Shown: positions 13,073-19,215 of the stretch, one piece after another | Position numbering within the stretch: position 1 is the first letter of the stretch | Layout of the letters: every line of letters begins with the position of its first letter | Virus record (IMG/VR): IMGVR_UViG_3300028831_000036 | Location: 1-42,806 of that record | Length of the DNA: 42,806 nt | From: a virus | Reading direction: 5' to 3' (one strand) | Made by a program: the position numbers and the translations under genes | The notes under the pieces: model-generated | Database searches by the model: none | What the model was told of the DNA's origin: nothing | Seen by the model: the letters and a program-made list of their open reading frames with translations, nothing else

Positions 13073-13575
13073 AGCGCGTCGTGCGGTTTGCCGAGGATGC
13101 CGAGTCATACGTGGCCGGTGACTTTGGTGACGATGGCGAGGCCACCCAAGCCAAGATCACATCAGGTGAGTACGCGGTCCTGACCATGCTTGTCTACGAC
13201 GAGGACAAGATCACCGACCTCACCACAGATGATGACTTGTTCACCTCAGATGCCTTCCTGGACAGTCTGTCGTGCATCGTAGTCGAGTCCACAGGGTTCA
13301 CCACTTGCATGGACTACACCCCTGTCAACGTGGATACGATCAGCAACGAGTACCTGCGTAGTCTCGCGCACGAAGCGCTGCGGTGTGCTGGTTGCGCCAT
13401 CGCCTATGGTCACAGGCATGACTACAAGGCACCCACTACCGTGCGCGACTGCATCATGCAGTTGCTCGACTTCCCGATGGGCGCGCCAGTGTTCGGCTTC
13501 ACCTCAGGCATGCCGCCACAGTTTGCCATGTCGGGTGATGACGGAAACGTCTATGTCAGTAGCAGTGACAACTAG
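13069..13575 (+). CDS. hypothetical acidic protein
   Basis: 168 residues from the ATG overlapping the previous stop, with CAGGGG upstream. Strongly acidic through residues 1-75 (GDFGDDGEATQAK, DEDKITDLTTDDD), with several Cys and a CAGC motif near residue 113. It is probably a soluble globular protein. I do not recognise the family. DNA-mimic behaviour is possible from charge only. Confidence 0.7.
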   Translation: MKRVVRFAEDAESYVAGDFGDDGEATQAKITSGEYAVLTMLVYDEDKITDLTTDDDLFTSDAFLDSLSCIVVESTGFTTCMDYTPVNVDTISNEYLRSLAHEALRCAGCAIAYGHRHDYKAPTTVRDCIMQLLDFPMGAPVFGFTSGMPPQFAMSGDDGNVYVSSSDN

Positions 13576-13655
13576 TAGATGGAGCCTCAGGTGACGCCTG
13601 AGCGCTGGTAATCCTAGTGTGATGATGCCCTTAGGGTGAGCAACCGCGGATTACA

Positions 13656-13712
13656 TCACCTCGGGTGATTGCACCCGAATCGCTTGCCATCCTGGTCATC
13701 ACATGCAACGAT
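13656..13712 (+). promoter_or_regulatory. promoter with TCACCTCGGGTGA site
   Basis: TTGCCA (13684-13689), 17 bases, AACGAT (13707-13712). TCACCTCGGGTGA is centred 22 bp upstream of the -35 box. Two more CCTAGTGTGA/CTTAGGGTGA elements lie just upstream (13613-13638). Confidence 0.7.
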
Positions 13713-13751
13713 GTTCACATCACACCGACATCCACTACCGGGAGGTACGAC

Positions 13752-14156
13752 ATGATCAGCAAGGCTGAGCAAGGCAAGATCGAGGACGTGTTTCGTCGCG
13801 AGGCAGCGATGGTTGCCGCGCTCAGTGACAGCGACATCTTCCGTTCGGCACAGACCAGGCTGGTTAACGTGGCATCTGGCGTGGCCGGTGTGCTGGCCGG
13901 ATCAAGGACCACGTTCGACCGTGACTCGTTCATGCAGCGCTGCGGTTTCCATTTCGAGTCTGTCGGCGGCTGGCTCATCGAACGTGCCGAAGCACGTCAG
14001 GTGAGGCACGTCATGTCGGGTGAGGTCATCACCTGTCGGCAGTGCAACAACGACACGTTCTACTACCTCACCCGATCCACCGACTACCAAAACCTCAAGT
14101 GTGCGTCGTGCGGGCACACCTGCCAGACCTTGACCGAGACGGGAGCGTGCCGATGA
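13752..14156 (+). CDS. hypothetical protein with C-terminal zinc ribbon
   Basis: 134 residues. The start follows CTACCGGGAGG. The first 90 residues are helical; the end carries CRQC ... CASCGHTC, a classic zinc ribbon of about 27 residues. Its stop overlaps the next ATG. Might be a small transcription or DNA-binding factor. Not recognised as a named family. Confidence 0.7.
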   Translation: MISKAEQGKIEDVFRREAAMVAALSDSDIFRSAQTRLVNVASGVAGVLAGSRTTFDRDSFMQRCGFHFESVGGWLIERAEARQVRHVMSGEVITCRQCNNDTFYYLTRSTDYQNLKCASCGHTCQTLTETGACR

Positions 14157-14404
14157 CCTGGGCCGTGGCTATCGACTATCCTGTGCTGACGGATGACCGT
14201 GGGGTGGAGTACGTCGAGATGCCTTTCGTTGACTTCCGTACACTTCCTGCGGGTTGGGCACAGTGCATGACCCCATCTTGTGGGCGATCCTGGAACGATG
14301 ACAAGAGCACATCCGTCACCCCTGTGCCTGCGGGTAGGTGTCCGTTCGAGCATGACCACGATGACGACTCGCTGTGGGGTTACGACGAAGGTGGCGAAGC
14401 GTAG
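14153..14404 (+). CDS. hypothetical acidic Cys/His protein
   Basis: 83 residues. Contains CMTPSC and CPFEHDHDDD, so Cys and His could bind a metal; the end is very acidic. GGGAGCGTGCCG precedes the ATG, which overlaps the previous stop (ATGA). Function unknown. Confidence 0.65.
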   Translation: MTWAVAIDYPVLTDDRGVEYVEMPFVDFRTLPAGWAQCMTPSCGRSWNDDKSTSVTPVPAGRCPFEHDHDDDSLWGYDEGGEA

Positions 14405-14406
14405 AA

Positions 14407-14565
14407 CTCACCTCAGGTGAGCCGCATCCAGCGGCCATGACCCTAGATGCATGACGCAGTAGACGTAAACCTAGGGTCAATATTCATACTAGGGTGTGCA
14501 AGGCTATTTCACCTCAGGTGAAATGCGCGCAACCTATTGACATCACCTACGCCACATGCAACGAT
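14407..14565 (+). promoter_or_regulatory. promoter with multiple palindromic sites
   Basis: Intergenic region. TCACCTCAGGTGA occurs twice (14407-14419 and 14509-14521), with CCCTAGA, CCTAGGGT and ACTAGGGT elements between. TTGACA (14537-14542), 17 bases, AACGAT (14560-14565) form the promoter; the nearer palindrome is centred 22 bp above the -35 box. Confidence 0.75.
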
Positions 14566-14602
14566 TCTGTTGTCAACACGACACCGACTACCGGAGGTAC
14601 TC

Positions 14603-14878
14603 ATGTACGCAGTGTTCACCATCCCCACAGAGGTGTTCGATCCCGAGGACTGGGACATGGACACTGAGGTCACCGTGGCTTCATCACCTGACGGGAAGCA
14701 TGTCCTGGTTGCGGAGCAGGTTGACTTCATCCGTCACACCCCAGGTGAGCCGACACGGATCAAGTACAAGTACGGTCACGACGTGCGCGACGAGTGGCTG
14801 GCCAAGTTGGAGGACATCAAGTTGCCGGTGACCTTCCAGGCAGACCGTCCCCTCGGGTCACGTCGGGTGAGAGCCTGA
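14603..14878 (+). CDS. hypothetical protein
   Basis: 91 residues with extended ribosome site GACTACCGGAGG. The sequence (MYAVFTIPTEVFDPEDWDMD...) looks beta-rich at first and helical later (DEWLAKLEDIKLP). One-base overlap with the next gene (TGATG). Function unknown. Confidence 0.7.
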   Translation: MYAVFTIPTEVFDPEDWDMDTEVTVASSPDGKHVLVAEQVDFIRHTPGEPTRIKYKYGHDVRDEWLAKLEDIKLPVTFQADRPLGSRRVRA

Positions 14879-15228
14879 TGCCGACACAGACCGACGCCAT
14901 CACTGCGGCTCTCACCCGAGCACATGCATCGTACGAGTCGGCTCGTCGTCACCTGATCGAACGCATCGGCTTAGGTGATGATCACCGGAGCCTAGCCGAT
15001 GCGCTGGTCAACCTCGCGGAGCGCGAAGGTGCGTACCATGCCTGGGAGAACATCGCTCAGGTATTCCCATCACTTGATGGTGACCGTGTGCCTCGCTACC
15101 TGTTGATGCTGGCGACTGCTCACCCTGACGACACCTACAGCGGACGTACCAACGACGCCAGACGTGCCTACGCAGATGGCAAGCGTAGTGCGGTCCAGGA
15201 TGCTCGCGGTCTGCTCAACCTGACGTAG
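14878..15228 (+). CDS. hypothetical helical protein
   Basis: 116 residues, nearly all helix (MPTQTDAITAALTRAHASYE...), with a conserved-looking tail (RRAYADGKRSAVQDARGLL). It ends the two-gene unit and is followed by a terminator built from the regulatory half-sites. Function unknown. Confidence 0.7.
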   Translation: MPTQTDAITAALTRAHASYESARRHLIERIGLGDDHRSLADALVNLAEREGAYHAWENIAQVFPSLDGDRVPRYLLMLATAHPDDTYSGRTNDARRAYADGKRSAVQDARGLLNLT

Positions 15229-15234
15229 ATCGAA

Positions 15235-15262
15235 CCCTGAGGTGACTTCCCTCACCTCAGGG
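15235..15262 (+). terminator. terminator made of CCCTGAGGTGA half-sites
   Basis: An 11-pair perfect stem CCCTGAGGTGA / TCACCTCAGGG with a six-base loop, directly after the stop at 15228. Each arm contains most of the TCACCTCAGGTGA palindrome, so it may be both a terminator and a protein-binding site. Confidence 0.65.
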
Positions 15263-15309
15263 CAATCGTGCCCCTAGGATTACATCATGCTAAGGTCACG
15301 CCCGATCTG

Positions 15310-15366
15310 TCACCTCGGGTGATCTCGTGCAAACCTCTTGACTTGACCATGCAGGCATGCGACGAT
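15310..15366 (+). promoter_or_regulatory. promoter with TCACCTCGGGTGA site
   Basis: TTGACT (15338-15343), 17 bases, GACGAT (15361-15366). TCACCTCGGGTGA is centred 22 bp upstream of the -35 box. CCCCTAGGA and GCTAAGGTCA elements lie further up. Confidence 0.7.
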
Positions 15367-15403
15367 TGTTACATCGAACAGCAGCCTACTACCGGAGGTC
15401 ATC

Positions 15404-15721
15404 ATGGACAACGAACCACGCGAGGTGCCTGACTCGTTCACAGCACTGCCGATGGTCGGTACTGATGTGCGGTCTGTCATCGACCGCTCGATCACCGGAC
15501 AAGTCAGCGGTCACACCTTCACGCACTCACGCGGGGTGATGTATCCCTGCTTGGTTGTCCAACTAGACAAGGGCCAGCACATCGGCGGCATGTTCGTTAC
15601 CGTGCTCGTCATGGACCCATCTGCGGTCGAGGTGCGGCCTTGGGGTGACACCGTGAACACGAAGAACGCGGACTACTGGCTGGCAGTCGCACGCCACGAG
15701 CGCATGCTGGAGATGACCTGA
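15404..15721 (+). CDS. hypothetical protein
   Basis: 105 residues with extended ribosome site CTACCGGAGG. Central beta-rich segment (MYPCLVVQLDKG...MFVTVLVMDPSAVEV) and a helical end. First gene of a two-gene unit. Function unknown. Confidence 0.7.
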   Translation: MDNEPREVPDSFTALPMVGTDVRSVIDRSITGQVSGHTFTHSRGVMYPCLVVQLDKGQHIGGMFVTVLVMDPSAVEVRPWGDTVNTKNADYWLAVARHERMLEMT

Positions 15722-15722
15722 G

Positions 15723-15962
15723 ATGAATGAATCGTTAGAGGCCATTCGGCGACTCTTGTCCGAACGTGACAGTGCGGTCGTAACACCTGGTCAGGCCCGC
15801 GACATAGCAGACCAGGACTTCATTGATGGCGTACGTGCCATCATTGTTGCCGATTCCAACTATCGGCAGGCAACCGAGGACGAGGTTTCAGGTTGGCTCA
15901 GCGGTGCCCTTGCTATTGATGGTGCAGTCGAAACCGAGCACGGCCTATTGGTCCCCGAGTAG
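15723..15962 (+). CDS. hypothetical acidic protein
   Basis: 79 residues, MNESLEAIRRLLSERDSAVV..., acidic and mostly helical. It begins two bases after the previous stop with GAGATGACCTGAG upstream, so probably coupled. Function unknown. Confidence 0.65.
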   Translation: MNESLEAIRRLLSERDSAVVTPGQARDIADQDFIDGVRAIIVADSNYRQATEDEVSGWLSGALAIDGAVETEHGLLVPE

Positions 15963-15964
15963 AT

Positions 15965-16200
15965 CGTCACCTCAGGTCATCCAGACCTGAGCCAGATATG
16001 ACCTTAGGGTCAAGATTCCGCGCACCTACCCTACTAGGGTGCCCGTTATCGCCCTAGGTTCAAGTGTTGATCTGCGGCACTTCACTCTAAGGTGAAAGCC
16101 TAGTAGTAGACCACTATTACGCCACCCTAGTACGCCTTACTCCCAGCCGTAGAGTATCGTACTGGGGTTATGACATCTGTTCATTACAACCATGAACCCC
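15965..16200. repeat. dense array of palindromic regulatory sites
   Basis: A gene-free stretch (the whole gap is 15963-16441) packed with related elements: TCACCTCAGGTCA, AGACCTGAGC, TGACCTTAGGGTCA, ACCCTACTAGGGT, GCCCTAGGTTCA, CACTCTAAGGTGA and ACCCTAGT. No promoter of the main class sits directly beside most of them, so they may act as spread operators or stoperator-like sites. Confidence 0.55.
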
Positions 16201-16264
16201 CATTTTGACCCTAGTCCTACACAACGCCACCCTCCCCGCTCCGAGGCAGTTAAGGAGGGACGCC

Positions 16265-16393
16265 ATTACCCTAGGATTTGAAACTTACAACGTAGATTGG
16301 TATTCTGCGTGTGTCAATTTAGGTTGTCATTCATACTTATCATTACAAGATGTCATAACCACCCTAGGGTACTATTTGACTTCACGCTTGTAA
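16265..16393 (+). CDS. doubtful 42-residue frame with ATT start
   Basis: AAGGAGGGACGCC precedes ATT, which opens a frame ITLGFETYNVDWYSACVNLG... of 42 codons. A strong ribosome site without an ATG is otherwise unexplained. Against it, the frame is more AT-rich than its neighbours and contains the next gene's palindromic site and -35 box. Confidence 0.2.
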   Translation: MTLGFETYNVDWYSACVNLGCHSYLSLQDVITTLGYYLTSRL

Positions 16394-16404
16394 TGACCAA
16401 TGAT
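16361..16404 (+). promoter_or_regulatory. promoter with ACCCTAGGGT site
   Basis: TTGACT (16376-16381), 17 bases, AATGAT (16399-16404). The perfect palindrome ACCCTAGGGT (16361-16370) is centred 10.5 bp upstream of the -35 box. Confidence 0.75.
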
Positions 16405-16441
16405 CAAGTTACAGCAAGCACCTATCTCAAGGGAGGCAATC

Positions 16442-16813
16442 ATGGGTACAGCAGCATATAGGCAGATCAGTGGGCCGGAAGGGCACCTAGCGCACTTGCG
16501 GCCATTTGAAGGACACTCGTTGCGGGGACTGACCGCTAGTAAGTGGTCTGCGTATTGGACCGGACGTTTGAACAGCGATGAAGCCGCACTGCTTCAGGAC
16601 GCATACCGCGATGGCACGGTGCGCTACGTTGTGGTGTCGTACAACACGCCCATTGCATGGGTGCTGAACGATGGCACAGTCTACTGTGTTAAGCAGTCGT
16701 TCTCGGTCACCACGTCCAAGCAGCAGAACTACGTTCGAGCGTGGCTTGGCGCAGCCGTACCTGGCACCACTACGAACCTTGCCCACATCGAACGCGGCTA
16801 CCGCGTAGCGTAG
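16442..16813 (+). CDS. conserved small protein, YxTPIAWV type
   Basis: 123 residues, start set by AAGGGAGGCAATC. The core VVVSYNTPIAWVLNDGTVYC followed by SFSVTTSKQQNYVR is a pattern I recall from a widespread family of uncharacterised phage and archaeal proteins (possibly DUF8033; not certain). It is a small alpha/beta fold. It stands alone in its unit, with its own promoter and a strong terminator. Function unknown. Confidence 0.75.
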   Translation: MGTAAYRQISGPEGHLAHLRPFEGHSLRGLTASKWSAYWTGRLNSDEAALLQDAYRDGTVRYVVVSYNTPIAWVLNDGTVYCVKQSFSVTTSKQQNYVRAWLGAAVPGTTTNLAHIERGYRVA

Positions 16814-16823
16814 GAGGTGATCA

Positions 16824-16852
16824 ATCTATGCGCTGCATCCAGCAGCGTAGAT
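16824..16852 (+). terminator. hairpin terminator
   Basis: ATCTATGCGCTGC with GCAGCGTAGAT, two-base bulge, five-base loop, eleven bases after the stop codon. Confidence 0.6.
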
Positions 16853-16854
16853 GC

Positions 16855-16999
16855 CACCCTAGATTGACAAGTTTCACTGCTAGCGTAGATGGCATCCTAG
16901 GGTAATCACCCTAGGCAACACACTTGTCATCACCATAGCACGATTGGCAGCAACCACCCTAGGTTACACATTGACATGAACAGCACATAGGCCGATACT
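16855..16999 (+). promoter_or_regulatory. promoter preceded by a row of CCCTAGG sites
   Basis: TTGACA (16971-16976), 17 bases, GATACT (16994-16999). ACCCTAGGTT (16956-16965) is centred 10.5 bp above the -35 box. Upstream are ACCCTAGAT, ATCCTAGGGTAA and CACCCTAGGC, spaced along the gap. Confidence 0.7.
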
Positions 17000-17030
17000 A
17001 ATGACATCAGACCTACTACCGGAGGCAGTC

Positions 17031-17186
17031 ATGATCGACACACAGACCAAGTGGATTCGCAAGGTAAGGCGCAACCACATGGACAGCACAACGCAGGAGT
17101 GGATCGACCGCTCGTTCGTGGACATGACAGCCCACCTTGGCGATGTGTTCGTTGTCTCGCAGCAGATCATTACGCTGAACGAGTAG
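17031..17186 (+). CDS. 51-residue hypothetical protein
   Basis: Starts MIDTQTKWIRKVRRNHMDST after CTACCGGAGG. Amphipathic helices with a basic patch near residue 12. A single-gene unit between promoter and UUCG hairpin. Function unknown. Confidence 0.65.
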   Translation: MIDTQTKWIRKVRRNHMDSTTQEWIDRSFVDMTAHLGDVFVVSQQIITLNE

Positions 17187-17191
17187 ATTTG

Positions 17192-17203
17192 CGGCTTCGG
17201 CCG
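17192..17203 (+). terminator. UUCG-loop hairpin
   Basis: CGGC-TTCG-GCCG, five bases after the stop, followed by an AT-rich stretch (TATATTC). Confidence 0.55.
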
Positions 17204-17299
17204 TATATTCACACTAGGTTGAGACCAGACGTAGATGATCATACTAGGGTTATCATGCGTTTGCATCACTCTAGGGGTATATCTCGGCATTTTAACATC

Positions 17300-17343
17300 A
17301 CCTTAGGGCATCTATTGACATCGCAGCGGGCACTAGCGATGAT
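17300..17343 (+). promoter_or_regulatory. promoter with ACCTTAGGGC site
   Basis: TTGACA (17315-17320), 17 bases, GATGAT (17338-17343). ACCTTAGGGC is centred 10.5 bp upstream of the -35 box. CACTAGGTT, ACTAGGGTT and CTCTAGGGGT lie further upstream (17210-17280). Confidence 0.7.
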
Positions 17344-17380
17344 GTTCACATCAGCACCACAACCACTACCGGAGGACATC

Positions 17381-17572
17381 ATGGCCCGCAAGAACCGCAC
17401 CAAGTCCACCCCGCAGCGGATCAAGCACAACATCGAGGACCGCGTTGCACGTCGCGCACTTGCCCGCGAGGTTGACGCGTCTTACCGCGATGAGCAGCAC
17501 GGCGTACGGTATGAGCCGACTGGCGACACCGTGCTGATCTTCACGGACCCATCGTTCGCTTTGGGGAGGTGA
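17381..17572 (+). CDS. small basic protein
   Basis: 63 residues with ribosome site CACTACCGGAGG. A very basic first half (MARKNRTKSTPQRIKHNIED) is followed by a beta-like end (GVRYEPTGDTVLIFTDPS). Possibly nucleic-acid binding. Ends inside the ribosome site of the next small gene. Not recognised. Confidence 0.65.
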   Translation: MARKNRTKSTPQRIKHNIEDRVARRALAREVDASYRDEQHGVRYEPTGDTVLIFTDPSFALGR

Positions 17573-17574
17573 AC

Positions 17575-17658
17575 ATGGACGCAGCCATCGACATCATTCG
17601 AGCGCTGGCGTGGCCGCTTGCTACTGCGGCATCAGTGTACTTCGCCGCTAAGCGCTGA
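17575..17658 (+). CDS. 27-residue hydrophobic peptide
   Basis: MDAAIDIIRALAWPLATAAS then VYFAAKR: one short membrane-type helix with a basic end. Strong ribosome site GGGGAGGTGAAC, which overlaps the previous stop. A UUCG terminator follows. Small membrane peptide of unknown role. Confidence 0.6.
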   Translation: MDAAIDIIRALAWPLATAASVYFAAKR

Positions 17659-17665
17659 ATGTCTC

Positions 17666-17681
17666 GCCTACTTCGGTAGGC
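17666..17681 (+). terminator. UUCG-loop terminator
   Basis: GCCTAC-TTCG-GTAGGC, six perfect pairs, seven bases after the stop codon. Confidence 0.65.
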
Positions 17682-17691
17682 GTAGAGCGAC

Positions 17692-17800
17692 AACCTAGGG
17701 TGACCACCCCTCATCGCGGCCTGGCGGCGGCTGACGTAGAACACCACCCTAGGGTCATGCTGGGCCGACCCCCTAGGGTGGGGTCGCCACCCTAGGGCTA
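17692..17800. repeat. array of CCCTAGGG palindromes
   Basis: Four copies in about 110 bases: ACCTAGGGTGA, ACCCTAGGGTCA, CCCCTAGGGTGGGG and ACCCTAGGGCT. They are the densest cluster in the window and lie upstream of the gene for a LuxR-type HTH protein, but not at the fixed distance from its -35 box seen elsewhere. Confidence 0.65.
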
Positions 17801-17847
17801 GGTGTCGGGGGTGTGACACACATCACACACTGGGTATGTCTCAGGCA

Positions 17848-17876
17848 TTGACACCCCGTCACCTCACCCCCATACT
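17848..17876 (+). promoter_or_regulatory. promoter of the LuxR-type HTH gene
   Basis: TTGACA (17848-17853), 17 bases, CATACT (17871-17876), followed by a leader and CACTACCGGAAGG. No palindromic site stands at the usual distance from this -35 box, one of two such exceptions. Confidence 0.6.
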
Positions 17877-17922
17877 TGAGACATGGCCGCAACCGAGCGG
17901 CCCACTACCGGAAGGCCAGACC

Positions 17923-18399
17923 ATGCCAGCACACACACACCCCGTCACCTCGGCGTCACACTGTGGCCGGTATGACTGTGGGCACATCCTGCGCAGCGAT
18001 GACCAAGCGCTCAAGCGCGCTGCATTCCTGCACCTACGCCGTGAGGCAGGCCACACCTTCACCACTCGGGGCGAGACTGGCGACGTACTGGCAGCGCTCA
18101 CCCTCATGCGGCAGGGTCGCCCGTGCTCTGAGGTCCGCAACTACCGTACCCCCGGTGTCCGTGCGGCAGACGTGCCCACTACCCCCGCCACTGTGACAGA
18201 CGTACGCGTGTCGCCTCAGGTCGTTGAGGTGATGACCCTGGCAGCACAGGGGTACGACATCCCCGAGATTGCCGAGCAGACCTACCGAGCCGTTGAGACG
18301 GTGCGCTCACTGATGGCCGTGGCCCGCAAGGCTACGGGTGCACACTCCACGATGGCCGCAGCGGTCGCGCTACAGGGACTCGGCATCATCGACGCGTGA
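17923..18399 (+). CDS. LuxR/GerE-type helix-turn-helix protein
   Basis: 158 residues from the ATG after CACTACCGGAAGG. The N-terminal 60 residues contain HCGRYDCGH, a possible metal site. The C-terminal 60 (VSPQVVEVMTLAAQGYDIPE ... AVETVRSLMAVARKATGAHS) follow the GerE/LuxR DNA-binding pattern of four helices. It lacks a recognisable response-regulator domain. Being inside the regulated region it is a candidate regulator of the palindromic sites. A role as sigma-like factor is less likely. Confidence 0.7.
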   Translation: MPAHTHPVTSASHCGRYDCGHILRSDDQALKRAAFLHLRREAGHTFTTRGETGDVLAALTLMRQGRPCSEVRNYRTPGVRAADVPTTPATVTDVRVSPQVVEVMTLAAQGYDIPEIAEQTYRAVETVRSLMAVARKATGAHSTMAAAVALQGLGIIDA

Positions 18400-18403
18400 G
18401 GCT

Positions 18404-18450
18404 TGGAGCATGGCCTAGGGTCCGACACCCCCTAGGCCGTGTGCTAGGTC
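18404..18450. promoter_or_regulatory. CCTAGG sites before 18482
   Basis: GCCTAGGGTCC and CCCCTAGGCC lie in the 82-base gap before the next gene, which has the ribosome site CTACCGGAGC but only a TTGACA almost touching it. The gene may therefore be co-transcribed from upstream. Confidence 0.4.
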
Positions 18451-18481
18451 CCACCCCTTGACACCTACCGGAGCACATCCC

Positions 18482-18820
18482 ATGACCACTACCGACACAC
18501 TCGCCACTGTCTACCTCGGCACGTCCGATGACACGGAAGGTGGAGCACCGGCTACCGTCCTGCTCTATGAGTCCGATGCGGCAGTGTTCTACGCCGATGC
18601 CCCATCCCACACCTACGCCGTGACGTGTGACGCGTGCATGTCTGCGCTCTACGTTGTCGAGCATGGCACCGCGGCCTACTTCGCACCCCATCTGTCTACC
18701 GATGGCTTTACCGGGTGCCTGCCTTGCATGGTGGGTGCGGTCGCGCATGGTGGCGGGTACATTGCGGACGCCGACATGGCGCAACCGAGCACCTACACGC
18801 CCCGCCACCGGGGGGAGTGA
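18482..18820 (+). CDS. hypothetical Cys-containing protein
   Basis: 112 residues. Central CDACMSALYVVEHGTAAYF and later CLPC give two CxxC pairs, about 40 apart, which suggests a zinc-bound core. CTACCGGAGCACATCCC precedes the ATG. Function unknown. Confidence 0.65.
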   Translation: MTTTDTLATVYLGTSDDTEGGAPATVLLYESDAAVFYADAPSHTYAVTCDACMSALYVVEHGTAAYFAPHLSTDGFTGCLPCMVGAVAHGGGYIADADMAQPSTYTPRHRGE

Positions 18821-19180
18821 GCCTCACGACACCACCGACACCCCAGTGTGTCGGCACCTAGGCCATACGCGCGTGAGCCTCACACGGTCGCCACTGCGGC
18901 ATCCACTGGTGAGGCTCAACGCATCACCCCTACCCCCATGCCGCGCGCCAGCGCAACGCAGACGGGCAAACAAGACCGCCACCCCTACCCCTGCCTAGCG
19001 GACCATCACCCTAGTGTGTGGCCTGTCTCGCGTATGTAGGCCGAGCGCGCGATACGACGCGCGTCCGATAGACACCCCCCGACCTGACAGGGGCTACGCC
19101 CCAGCGGCTGCGCCGTTCATGGCTTCCCAACTTGAGGGTTTTCACTACAAAATCCATAACTGACAACTTGACACTGACAC
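18821..19180. other. gene-free region with inverted repeats
   Basis: No gene supported. GTGAGCCTCAC occurs at 18817-18827 and 18873-18883 and as GTGAGGCTCAA at 18909-18919. A hairpin GGGGC-TAC-GCCCC (19090-19102) may be the terminator of the accessory region. CACCCTAGTGTG lies near 19010. The DNA is locally C-rich, unlike the genes around it. The next transcript starts at 19181. Confidence 0.45.
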
Positions 19181-19209
19181 TTGACAATCTATACGTCTAC
19201 ACGTACAAT
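19181..19209 (+). promoter_or_regulatory. leaderless promoter
   Basis: TTGACA (19181-19186), exactly 17 bases, TACAAT (19204-19209), then six bases to the ATG. This near-consensus promoter would start transcription at or beside the start codon. It drives the 19216-20253 gene and probably those after it. Confidence 0.8.
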
Positions 19210-19215
19210 GTTCCT

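Noticed and set aside
15963-17800. CRISPR-like array from the repeated CCTAGGG elements
   Set aside because: Repeats are only about 10-14 bases, vary in sequence and have irregular spacing; there are no spacers or cas genes.
18848-19039. Plus-strand frame of 63 codons
   Set aside because: No ribosome site, Pro/Thr/Arg-biased residues and inverted repeats point to non-coding DNA.
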